A stretch of 64,000 nucleotides of DNA from Cycloclasticus pugetii PS-1 (GTDB taxonomy: Bacteria > Pseudomonadota > Gammaproteobacteria > Methylococcales > Cycloclasticaceae), in assembly GCF_000384415.1 (NCBI RefSeq), contig NZ_ARVU01000001.1:1860001-1924000 (forward strand), written 5' to 3'. The notes under the pieces are model-generated. The model saw only the letters and a list, made by a program, of their open reading frames with translations, made no database searches and had not been told where the DNA came from. Position numbers and translations under genes: made by a program. Positions 27,835 to 36,113 of the stretch are shown in pieces (position 1 is the stretch's first letter; each line of letters starts with the position of its first letter).

Positions 27835-28560
27835 TTAAAATTTCAATCTTTCGTAGCCAAAAAAATTAAAGTCTTCTTTATAACGCTCATACACTTTTTC
27901 TTCTAGCTCCCTAGAATACTTCATACGATAATCATCAATATTTAGACTTTTTGTACTATTTTTATGTACTGGCTCCCCTAGGTTAAATCGCTTATCTAAT
28001 GACGCCCAATCTTTTTCAAAGCACTCTAATTGCCCTATAAACTTTGGGATAACGTTTCCTTCATAACTTAGAAACCATGCCTGCGAGCGTAAGTGTCTAT
28101 CTATTCTGTTGTCTGTTAAACCACAAACAATATCAACAAACTCATCAAACTCCATTCCTAACCTAACACCATGATTACTAAAAATATTTTTGCCCCCTAT
28201 TTCTAGTGGCTGTAATACCTTGTTTTTATATGCCGAATATAATCGATCGTAAGGGTTTCTCACAAAAGCAAAAATATAATTTTCTTTTGATAGCAGACTT
28301 AGTACTTTCTGTGATGCATGAAATGCAGTTTTTTCTTCAACCTTTTTGATTGTTTTTTTATCCCACACTATTGGCCTATCAAGAGATTCCTTTTCAACAT
28401 AGTAATTAGCTAAACACTGTTGAATTGACCGCGTTGCTACTTTAGGGATTTGAATATAACCCACACGTATATCTTTCATAAGCCACACTTCTGGCTTTTC
28501 ACGCTGGATTTTATTATTACGCTTCCAATGCTCAAACCTCTTTTTTAGTGTTAATTTCAT
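27835..28560 (-). CDS. Sulfotransferase family protein (Sulfotransfer_2-like)
   Basis: A 241-residue soluble protein with both PAPS-binding elements: the 5'-phosphosulfate loop IQIPKVATRSIQQCL near 34 and the 3'-phosphate motif FVRNPYDRLYSAYKNKVL near 98. Such enzymes move sulfate from PAPS to carbohydrate hydroxyls. The start overlaps the upstream LPS kinase stop by 4 bases (ATGA), so it is the last gene of glnE-ilvE-waaF-waaC-kinase. That places sulfation at or near the LPS core, an inference from position alone. It converges with the SGNH-like gene. Confidence 0.82.
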   Translation of the reverse strand: MKLTLKKRFEHWKRNNKIQREKPEVWLMKDIRVGYIQIPKVATRSIQQCLANYYVEKESLDRPIVWDKKTIKKVEEKTAFHASQKVLSLLSKENYIFAFVRNPYDRLYSAYKNKVLQPLEIGGKNIFSNHGVRLGMEFDEFVDIVCGLTDNRIDRHLRSQAWFLSYEGNVIPKFIGQLECFEKDWASLDKRFNLGEPVHKNSTKSLNIDDYRMKYSRELEEKVYERYKEDFNFFGYERLKF

Positions 28561-29993
28561 TTTAATAATAAGTGTGTGAATTTAATGAAATAAGGGTTTT
28601 CTTTCCACTTATCCGGCCAACTTATCTGAAAGCGCCGAAGGTCTTTAGAAATTTTTTTCTGAAATCTTTTAAAGTTCTGGTTTGACTTAAGACCGTCTAA
28701 GTCTATAAAAAAAGCGCCTTCAGCGGAGCACAAAATATTATGTGCTTTTAAATCACCATGGCTGATCTGACTGAGTTTTAACAGTAAAAACAATTCGTAG
28801 ATTTTTTTTGCCCACTGCTTTTTATTCTCTTCATCATATTGATCATCTTCATAAATATCCCACGCTCTAGGCGCATCAATATATTCTGACAACAGGTATG
28901 AGCGCCGTCTTAGTGCCCTCTTACGCTCCTCAATCATCGCATACGATTTTGCAGTTGGGATGCCCAACATTTCTAAGAGCAGACCGTTCTTCCACGATAT
29001 TGCCGCTCTAGACCAACAAAAACCTCGTAATAAAGCATGAATAGGTTTTTTTATATTGTAACGTTTTAACACATACGGCTGTCCAGCAATCTCCACCTGG
29101 GCTACCGTGGCAGTGGCGCCATCTTTCAACAATCGGCCCTTAGCAATAAGCTTGTCTGGATCAGATAGCGCTACGGCCATTTGTTCAGAGTAATCAGCCC
29201 GTTTAGCCATCAAAAAACGTGATGTATTTTGCTCACAAATATAGGCTGTACATGAGCGAAAAACCTTTTTATTAATAAATCTTTTTTGTCGCCAACGTCG
29301 TTGTTTAAGTAACGCTTGCCGCCAAGATTGTTCGCTCAAGCCGTTCCAGTCAGCCAAACTTTCTAACATTTTTGTTAACAATTGATACGCTTGTTGATCT
29401 AACGTTACCGGTAATTGCGCATAAAATAATGCTAAATTTTGCATCGCTGCTTGAGCGCTAAGCTTGTTTTTTACTTTTTTTATATCACCTGCATCAATAA
29501 GATACACATCACCTTGGCAACATAAAAAATTATCTAAATGAGGGTCTTTAATCTCAAACCCTGCCTGTTGGCACAACAACACTAACTCAGTAACTGCGAG
29601 TAATTTAGTCTCAAGCTCGGCTTGTTCAGGCTGCGACCAAAAAAAGGAAGAAAGCGTTTGCACGTGCTCTATATACTGAATAACGAGCACCCCATAATCA
29701 GTATGTTGTTCACTATGCAGTAACTCGGGCACCTTGATAGATGACTTCTTTAAAGCCTGTAACATTAACGCTTCTTTAAACATTAATGCCTTAAAACCAG
29801 CACCGTAAAAAAACTTCGCGATCACTCGCTTATTCTGCCATTGCGCACGACACGTTAATCGTCTTGTAGGTAAGTGCCTTAAATTCGCCTCTAACTGAAT
29901 AGGTCCATGCTGAGTTGTTAATGCCAACATGTCAGCTGAACTGTTCGCCCAATTCTCAAGTTCCTTCACTGTATTTAGCTTTTCTATATTCAT
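28557..29993 (-). CDS. Tandem-kinase-domain LPS core protein (PA5006-like)
   Basis: The 478-residue protein contains two WaaP-fold kinase domains in a row. The first (about 1-230) keeps a loop DPHLDNFL near 158 and LIDAGDIKK near 173. The second (about 265-478) has the canonical SHGDLKAHNIL near 417 and FIDLDGLK near 433. P. aeruginosa has a similar double-domain protein in its core operon, of uncertain role. It overlaps waaC and the sulfotransferase by 4 bases each. It is probably cytoplasmic and membrane-associated; whether both domains are active is not known. Confidence 0.75.
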   Translation of the reverse strand: MNIEKLNTVKELENWANSSADMLALTTQHGPIQLEANLRHLPTRRLTCRAQWQNKRVIAKFFYGAGFKALMFKEALMLQALKKSSIKVPELLHSEQHTDYGVLVIQYIEHVQTLSSFFWSQPEQAELETKLLAVTELVLLCQQAGFEIKDPHLDNFLCCQGDVYLIDAGDIKKVKNKLSAQAAMQNLALFYAQLPVTLDQQAYQLLTKMLESLADWNGLSEQSWRQALLKQRRWRQKRFINKKVFRSCTAYICEQNTSRFLMAKRADYSEQMAVALSDPDKLIAKGRLLKDGATATVAQVEIAGQPYVLKRYNIKKPIHALLRGFCWSRAAISWKNGLLLEMLGIPTAKSYAMIEERKRALRRRSYLLSEYIDAPRAWDIYEDDQYDEENKKQWAKKIYELFLLLKLSQISHGDLKAHNILCSAEGAFFIDLDGLKSNQNFKRFQKKISKDLRRFQISWPDKWKENPYFIKFTHLLLK

Positions 29994-31006
29994 ACCATTA
30001 GCTCAACTAAGTTTTGCCAAACCAAGTCCGCTGGTAAAGTCTGATAACAGGCGGGGGTTACAGTTGTTTGTTGATTGTAACAACAAACCTTTTTCAAACA
30101 TGGTGAGCAAGCGAAATTTGTTTGTAAACAGGCGTTTTTTTCTCCCATGGTGCCGGTTAAGTCAGCACTCGTTGAGCCGTAAATCGTCACTGATGGTGTC
30201 TCACATGCCGCCGTTAAGTGCGCTAAACCACTATCCACACCCACTACCCCGCTGGCATTCATTAGGATTTCAGCGAGCTGTTTTACGGATGAACGTTTTA
30301 ACACATATGCTTTTTCTGATAAGCGAGAGAGTTCATCAGCACGCGTTTTTTCAAACTCGTTCCCCCAAGGCAAATAAATATTGAAGCCTTTAGCGGTCGC
30401 CAGTGAAATTAATGTTTGCCAGTATTCATTAGGCCAATGCTTGCTTTCCCATGTGGTGCCATGAAGAAAAACCAAATACGGTGCTTCCAGACCCGACGAG
30501 TCACTTATACTTGCTTTATTCAGGCCATATGAAAAAAAGTTACTTGGAACGTCATAACCTAAGCTTTTTGCAAATAACTGCCGAACACGGTCAATCGCAT
30601 GCTGCCCTTTTGCGACATCGACCTTATATTGGTAAGCCAGTGCTGCTAGCGGTTCTCGACAACTTGTTTTAGACAGACCGTACCTTTTACCTTTTGCATA
30701 ACGTGTAAAAAAAGCACTTTTTATTAAACCCTGTGCATCAATCACAGCATCATATTCGTCTGCCTGAATATCGCGAATACTCGCCTTAATTTCAGCACGA
30801 TATTTCCAAAAATTCTTTCGCCAACGCCGAACAGACACCGGTATCACACGCTGCACATTAGGGTGTAAGGCTGGAATATCTTGAAATGATTCTTCTACAA
30901 CCCAATCAAACGAGATACCAGGAATAGCGTGTACCGCATCGCTTAACGCTGGTAAGGTATGAACAACATCACCCAAAGACGATGTTTTAATGATAAGCAC
31001 CTTCAT
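29990..31006 (-). CDS. waaC: LPS heptosyltransferase I WaaC
   Basis: WaaC transfers the first L-glycero-D-manno-heptose to Kdo. The GT9 N-terminus MKVLIIKTSSLGDVVHTLPA starts at 31006; an open frame extends 28 codons upstream into waaF but has no support. ADP-heptose-binding features include TTWESKHWP near 192 and GVDSGLAHLTAA near 262. Length 338 is normal. It overlaps the waaF stop by one base (TGATG) and the downstream kinase gene by 4. A C-terminal cluster of five cysteines (ACSPCLKKVCC and nearby) is a typical feature. Confidence 0.92.
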   Translation of the reverse strand: MKVLIIKTSSLGDVVHTLPALSDAVHAIPGISFDWVVEESFQDIPALHPNVQRVIPVSVRRWRKNFWKYRAEIKASIRDIQADEYDAVIDAQGLIKSAFFTRYAKGKRYGLSKTSCREPLAALAYQYKVDVAKGQHAIDRVRQLFAKSLGYDVPSNFFSYGLNKASISDSSGLEAPYLVFLHGTTWESKHWPNEYWQTLISLATAKGFNIYLPWGNEFEKTRADELSRLSEKAYVLKRSSVKQLAEILMNASGVVGVDSGLAHLTAACETPSVTIYGSTSADLTGTMGEKNACLQTNFACSPCLKKVCCYNQQTTVTPACYQTLPADLVWQNLVELMV

Positions 31007-32028
31007 CAAGGCACTGATGCCACGTCCAAGAGCGCTAACACACGCTCTGGTAAAATTTTTGTAAGACAATCTAAGTGCCCAAGTGGACACTCCCGCTTAA
31101 AGCAAGGCGAACACTCCAATCCTAACGTAATCACCTGTGCATCTGGGTGCAATGGCGGAGTAAACGTTGGGTCGGACGAACCATACAGTGCAATGGTTTT
31201 AATGTTAAGGGCCGCGGCCACATGCATTAAACCAGAATCGTTGCTAACGACCGCATCACATAGTGACATAAGGTCTAACGCTTGAGTCAAACTTGTTTTA
31301 CCAGCAAAATCACTACAGGCTCCACCACTTAGATCATTAATAGTTGCCGCTACGGCCTTATCTTTTGCTGAGCCGAATAGATACACTTGCCAGCCATTTT
31401 CTATGGCTTTTTTTGCCACCTCAGCATAATGCGTTTCAGGCCAACGTTTTGCCGGGCCATATTCTGCCCCTGGGCAAAGCCCAAGTATTTTCCCTGCCTT
31501 GGTGGGCAATAAAAACGTTTCAGTTGTTTTAGCAACACTCGCTGGATCAACTAATAAACGTGGCTGTGGAATAACCGGCAAAATAGCACACGGCTCGGTG
31601 GCCAAGGCCACAAAACGTTGCACCGTTTTAGTCAAAAAATCTTTATTAAGCTTGCGTGCATTATTCAACAAACCCCAACGCATCTCACCTAAATAACCGG
31701 TTCGTTTCGGTATCCTAGCAAAGTAAGGAACTAAGGCCGATTTCCATGAATTTGGCAATACAATCGCTTCGTCATAATTTTCATCACGTAGCGATAGGCC
31801 CAAGTTTTTACGACCCTTGAAATTAAACTGTCCATGCCCCAATGACATAACAATCGCTTTACGTACTTCAGGCATCCGCTCCATCAACGCTAATGACCAT
31901 TGCGGTGCGAGCACATCTATTGAGCAATGTTGATATTGCTCTTTAAGTGCTATAAATAAACTTTGTGCCATCACCATATCGCCGACCCACGAAGGGCCTA
32001 CGATTAGTATGCGATAAGGGTTACTCAA
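31006..32028 (-). CDS. waaF: LPS heptosyltransferase II WaaF
   Basis: WaaF adds the second heptose to the inner core. Motifs are ILIVGPSWVGDMVMAQSLF at the N-terminus, GLCPGAEYGPAKRWPE near 187, NDSGLMHVAAAL near 263 and a cysteine pair CSPCFKRECP near 309, all standard for the enzyme. Length 340 fits. It begins 5 bases after ilvE and overlaps waaC, within the leftward glnE-ilvE-waaF-waaC operon. Confidence 0.94.
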   Translation of the reverse strand: MSNPYRILIVGPSWVGDMVMAQSLFIALKEQYQHCSIDVLAPQWSLALMERMPEVRKAIVMSLGHGQFNFKGRKNLGLSLRDENYDEAIVLPNSWKSALVPYFARIPKRTGYLGEMRWGLLNNARKLNKDFLTKTVQRFVALATEPCAILPVIPQPRLLVDPASVAKTTETFLLPTKAGKILGLCPGAEYGPAKRWPETHYAEVAKKAIENGWQVYLFGSAKDKAVAATINDLSGGACSDFAGKTSLTQALDLMSLCDAVVSNDSGLMHVAAALNIKTIALYGSSDPTFTPPLHPDAQVITLGLECSPCFKRECPLGHLDCLTKILPERVLALLDVASVP

Positions 32029-32033
32029 GCCTA

Positions 32034-32954
32034 TTATACGTAAGTTAGCCAGTCACTATGCTGAGCGGAGCGACCTTGGACGGCATCAAAATACATTGTT
32101 TGTAAGCGTTCGGTAATTGGGCCACGCCCCCCATTGCCGATGGTTCGATCATCCACTTCACGAATAGGCGTCACTTCAGCAGCTGTCCCGGTGAAAAACG
32201 CTTCATCGGCGACATAAACCTCATCACGTGTGATTCTTTTTTCAACGACTTCTAAGCTACACTCTTCAGCCAGTTGGAAAATTGTTTCGCGCGTAATCCC
32301 TTCTAATGCAGAGGTTAGGTCGGGCGTAATTAACTTACCATTGCGAACAAGAAAGATGTTTTCACCGCTGCCTTCTGCCACATAGCCTTCGTGATCGAGC
32401 AACATCGCTTCATCGTAACCGCATGAAATAGCTTCTTGCAGCGCCAAAATAGAGTTCATATAGTTTCCATTTGCTTTAGCTTTGCACATCACACTATTCA
32501 CATGGTTTCTGATATAAGAAGATGTACGAATGCGAATACCTTTTTCTATACCGTCTTCACCAAGGTATTTACCCCATTCCCATGCCGCAACCATGACGTG
32601 AACTTTCAGGCTATCGGCACGTATACCCATTCCTTCAGAACCGTAAAAACACATCGGACGCAAATAAGCAGACTTTAACTTATTTTTAGCCACCGCCTCG
32701 CGCTGCACCTGGTTTAGCGTAGCTTTATCAAACGGAATTTGCATATTTAAAATATGAGCCGAGCGGAACAAACGGTCAGTATGATCCTGCAATCTGAAAA
32801 TAGCGGTGCCTTCATTTGTTTCATAGGCACGTGTGCCTTCAAACACACCCATACCATAATGCAGAGTATGCGTAAGCACGTGGACTTTGGCGTCGCGCCA
32901 ATCTACCCATTCACCGTCCATCCAGATGACGCCATCTTTGTCATCCATTCCCAT
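32034..32954 (-). CDS. ilvE: Branched-chain amino acid aminotransferase IlvE
   Basis: IlvE is the PLP enzyme for the last step of Leu, Ile and Val synthesis. The 306-residue class IV aminotransferase shows GDEF-type N-terminal elements (HYGMGVFEGTRAY near 34), PLP lysine in KAKANGNYMNS near 160, EGSGENIFLV near 194 and the FFTGTAAEVTPI block near 255. Length distinguishes it from the shorter D-amino acid aminotransferase at 4345-5211. Gene order with waaF and glnE matches Pseudomonas. Confidence 0.95.
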   Translation of the reverse strand: MGMDDKDGVIWMDGEWVDWRDAKVHVLTHTLHYGMGVFEGTRAYETNEGTAIFRLQDHTDRLFRSAHILNMQIPFDKATLNQVQREAVAKNKLKSAYLRPMCFYGSEGMGIRADSLKVHVMVAAWEWGKYLGEDGIEKGIRIRTSSYIRNHVNSVMCKAKANGNYMNSILALQEAISCGYDEAMLLDHEGYVAEGSGENIFLVRNGKLITPDLTSALEGITRETIFQLAEECSLEVVEKRITRDEVYVADEAFFTGTAAEVTPIREVDDRTIGNGGRGPITERLQTMYFDAVQGRSAQHSDWLTYV

Positions 32955-32996
32955 AGTTAACTCCTAATTTATTTGTGAAACTAAACGACCATTCGT

Positions 32997-35852
32997 TTAG
33001 TTATTTATCATTATTTCATCCCAAACTAACGCCACCTGCCGAACCTGCTCTTCAACCACATCAACTGGTACCATTGTTGGCTGTTCTGCTAATGAAGCAT
33101 GATGCGAGGCTTCTCGATAGGCTTTGTATGCCCCATCAAGATTCTGCTGTTGTAACGTCGATAAGAAACCAATCTTGTTCAATTCATGTAACAGACGAAT
33201 ATTGTCTGTATACGTTAATAGACTGTCATGTTCATTAGCATTAGCCAATACACCGAATTGTACAATAAACTCAATATCGACAATACCTCCAACACCATGT
33301 TTAAGATCAAAAAAGCCCTGCTTTTTAGTCAGTAACGTTGAACGCATTTTTTCTCGCATTTCAACCACCTCATTTCTCAAGGTTGTTATATCTCGTCGAA
33401 GCCCTAACACCTCACTTCGAATCTTGTTAAATCGCTCAGCTACGTCAGAACACCCAGCAACAAATCGCGCACGTACTAGAGCCTGATGTTCCCACGCCCA
33501 TGCGTTTTTTCGCTGATATTGCTCAAATGATGACTCACTGCTAACTAACAGACCAGAATTTCCATTCGGCCGCAGTCGTAAATCCATTTCATACAATAAA
33601 CCAGAAAAAGTGCGCGTTACCATGTAAGTAATAATTTTTCGCCCCAAGCGCATATAGAACTCACCCAATGAAATCGCACGATCACCCACTGTCATCTCAT
33701 CTATTTGAGCCTCTTTATGCAAAAAAACCACATCAAGATCTGACCCAAAGCCCAGCTCAATACCCCCCATTTTTCCAAAGCCAATCACCGCAAAACCACT
33801 CACCGACTGCGCGCTTGCATTCGCGGGCGTTCCATATTGTGCGCAGATCGATTTCCAACTCAATGTCACCACTTTTTCAACAATGACCTCTGCTATCTCC
33901 GTCAGTTTATCGCTCACCACCATGACCGGCAAAGTACCTGTTAAATCTGAGGCAGCAACATGTAAAACACTGGTTTGCTTAAACAACCTCAACGCTTCCA
34001 TCTGAGCTTCAATATCGTCCGAGTCTATTGATAATAAGGCATTATCTAAATCAGCTTGAAGCTCATCTTTTGACGGCACCTGATATAAACTATGAGGATC
34101 AATCAATTCATCCAATAGAATGGGCGATCTTGTCACCTGCGTTACAATCCAAGGGCTCAATATCGCCAACCGAGTTAACTGATTAAAGACACTTGGGCTT
34201 TCAACCAAAAGAACTAAGTACGCAACACGGTTACAAATCTTTTCAAGCATAGCCAGAAAAACGAGTACTGTTTTTTCTTCTGGCTCCACTATGAGTAAAC
34301 GCTCTAACAACATGGGCAATAACCGAACGATATATTGCCGACCTTTCTCCTGTAATTGTCTAACCGGATAACTGTGGCAAAAATGGATAATGCCTTTTCG
34401 CGTTTCCTCACTCACTGAGCCACCTTTGGCGGCTAAAAAGCTATCCAGCCCCTCCTCAGTTAAGTCTAACCAGTCGGTATTATCAGTTTGTTCGGTAGGC
34501 TCATCAAAATCGACCAGCCTGTCAAAATATTGATGTACTCGCTTCATCGTTTGTTGTGTTTTTTCAAGCAGCTCAAGCCAGCTTGAAAAGCCCATTGAAA
34601 GTACTAGCCGCAGCTGGTTTTTAGTATCGGTGGGTAAATCATGTGTTTGCCGATCATCTATCTCTTGAATATGATTTTCTAAACGACGTAAGTAGCGATA
34701 ATCTTCGCTAAGTTCTTGCGCTGCTAATGGTGAAATTTGATTCCTATCAGCCAATAAGCCTAACACTTTCAAAATACCACGCGCTTGCAACGCTTTATCT
34801 CGACCACCTCGAATCAGCTGGAACGCCTGGCCAATAAATTCAATTTCCCGAATACCACCCGGCCCTAATTTAACATTATGCTCAACACCCTTTTTTTGTA
34901 ACTGCGCTTCAATCTGTCGCTTCATCACGCGAATAGAGTCGAACACGCCATAATCTAAATAACGGCGAAAAACAAAGGCCTTTATCATCGTCGTAAGTTC
35001 AGCCTTACCTTCTTTACTTCCGGTTATCAGCCGTGCCTTCACCATCGCATAACGCTCCCACTCTCGCGCATGGCTTTGGTAATAAATTTCCATGGCATCG
35101 TGGTTTAGCACTAATGCCCCACTTTCACCAAAAGGGCGTAACCGGGTATCTACGCGAAAGACAAAACCATCCACTGTAACCTTGTCTAGCAAGCGAATAA
35201 CCATTCTGCACATTTTAGTAAAGAACTCTTCATTACTTGTAGGCCGTGTACCATCGGTTTCACCCCTTGATGGGTAACAAAATATAAGGTCTATATCCGA
35301 GGAAAAGTTAAGCTCCTTCGCACCCAGTTTCCCCATACCAATCACTATTAACTGCTGCTCTTTGCCTTGCTCATCACGGGGAATACCCGAGCGTGCACAA
35401 GCCATCGAATACGCCCATTCCACTGCACATCGGATCAACGCATCAGCCAATGCAGACAAATACTGCAAAATTGAATCGACCTCAGCGCCAGCGAGATCAA
35501 GCCAAGCAATCTGTAACATGTATTGATTGCGAAACTGGCGAAGCAGGGGCATCATAGTCGCTTCATCAGTAACTCCATCGACCCTGCCCGTTAACTCTTC
35601 AAATAGGCTATCGACACACCAGTTAATTGGGCCGACCCCTTGCAATAGCTTCTCGCTTATCTCAGGAAAGCGTACTGCTTGGCGTTGAATAAACGAACTA
35701 CTCGCCACAACTCGGCCAGCTAAATGAGCATCCATTTCTGCAAGCCGACGTTGATCAAATAAATCCGGCAGCTCACTGACCATATGCGTTATATCTGCAT
35801 GTAATTCGCTAGGCAATTGAGCCAATAATTCACTACTGTCTAATATTGTCAT
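32997..35852 (-). CDS. glnE: Bifunctional glutamine synthetase adenylyltransferase/adenylyl-removing enzyme GlnE
   Basis: GlnE adds AMP to or removes AMP from glutamine synthetase under P-II control. The 951-residue protein has two nucleotidyltransferase domains: the first with GMGKLGAKELNFSSDIDLIF near 172, the second with GFGKMGGIELGFGSDLDVVF near 695. The RRLENHIQEIDDRQTH and KHGVGGIVDIEFIVQ blocks are typical. Full length is retained. It is the first gene of the glnE-ilvE-waaF-waaC run and its promoter must lie in the roughly 170 bases upstream, shared with the leader of the GGDEF gene. Confidence 0.95.
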   Translation of the reverse strand: MTILDSSELLAQLPSELHADITHMVSELPDLFDQRRLAEMDAHLAGRVVASSSFIQRQAVRFPEISEKLLQGVGPINWCVDSLFEELTGRVDGVTDEATMMPLLRQFRNQYMLQIAWLDLAGAEVDSILQYLSALADALIRCAVEWAYSMACARSGIPRDEQGKEQQLIVIGMGKLGAKELNFSSDIDLIFCYPSRGETDGTRPTSNEEFFTKMCRMVIRLLDKVTVDGFVFRVDTRLRPFGESGALVLNHDAMEIYYQSHAREWERYAMVKARLITGSKEGKAELTTMIKAFVFRRYLDYGVFDSIRVMKRQIEAQLQKKGVEHNVKLGPGGIREIEFIGQAFQLIRGGRDKALQARGILKVLGLLADRNQISPLAAQELSEDYRYLRRLENHIQEIDDRQTHDLPTDTKNQLRLVLSMGFSSWLELLEKTQQTMKRVHQYFDRLVDFDEPTEQTDNTDWLDLTEEGLDSFLAAKGGSVSEETRKGIIHFCHSYPVRQLQEKGRQYIVRLLPMLLERLLIVEPEEKTVLVFLAMLEKICNRVAYLVLLVESPSVFNQLTRLAILSPWIVTQVTRSPILLDELIDPHSLYQVPSKDELQADLDNALLSIDSDDIEAQMEALRLFKQTSVLHVAASDLTGTLPVMVVSDKLTEIAEVIVEKVVTLSWKSICAQYGTPANASAQSVSGFAVIGFGKMGGIELGFGSDLDVVFLHKEAQIDEMTVGDRAISLGEFYMRLGRKIITYMVTRTFSGLLYEMDLRLRPNGNSGLLVSSESSFEQYQRKNAWAWEHQALVRARFVAGCSDVAERFNKIRSEVLGLRRDITTLRNEVVEMREKMRSTLLTKKQGFFDLKHGVGGIVDIEFIVQFGVLANANEHDSLLTYTDNIRLLHELNKIGFLSTLQQQNLDGAYKAYREASHHASLAEQPTMVPVDVVEEQVRQVALVWDEIMINN

Positions 35853-35926
35853 AAAGTTACTTTAATCGAAAATATCTCTGTCATAGTCTAATATCATATC
35901 CTTTCTATAAATTTAGTCTAAAATCA

Positions 35927-35955
35927 TTGTACTTCTTTGCGCCCTGGTTTATAAC
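35927..35955 (+). promoter_or_regulatory. Promoter candidate before the GGDEF-EAL gene
   Basis: TTGTAC (35927-35932) and TATAAC (35950-35955) are separated by 17 bases. The -10 matches five of six consensus positions, the -35 only three. It would give a 5' leader of about 150 bases ahead of the GGDEF-EAL gene, including the short ORF at 36026. Confidence 0.35.
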
Positions 35956-36025
35956 GGAGTAATAAATCAAAACTCAATAAAATCAATCATCTATTGAGAA
36001 TCTTGTCATTTATAAGGTTACCCAC

Positions 36026-36109
36026 ATGATCACTACATTAGCTGTACAGGTTGCTAAAAAAACCACTCAAAACTGTGCCGCTGCGTTATGGCACCTTAAA
36101 CATAACTAA
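36026..36109 (+). CDS. Possible 27-residue leader ORF upstream of GGDEF-EAL gene
   Basis: ATG at 36026, preceded by AAGG (36014-36017) at a good spacing of 8 bases, opens a 27-codon frame ending in TAA at 36107-36109, just 4 bases before the ATG at 36114 of the next gene. The peptide starts MITTLAVQVAKK and is not obviously hydrophobic. It could be a translational coupler, because the next gene has no strong ribosome-binding site of its own. It could also be chance; no homology is claimed. Confidence 0.3.
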   Translation: MITTLAVQVAKKTTQNCAAALWHLKHN

Positions 36110-36113
36110 GCCA

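Noticed and set aside
31007-31090. 28-codon upstream extension of waaC
   Set aside because: It lies inside waaF coding sequence, and the conserved heptosyltransferase N-terminus begins exactly at the ATG at 31006.
30959-31285. 108-codon plus-strand frame across the waaC-waaF junction
   Set aside because: Antisense to two well-supported genes; no motif or start signal.
33124-33486. 120-codon plus-strand frame inside glnE
   Set aside because: Shadow of the second adenylyltransferase domain; serine- and arginine-rich composition with no domain.
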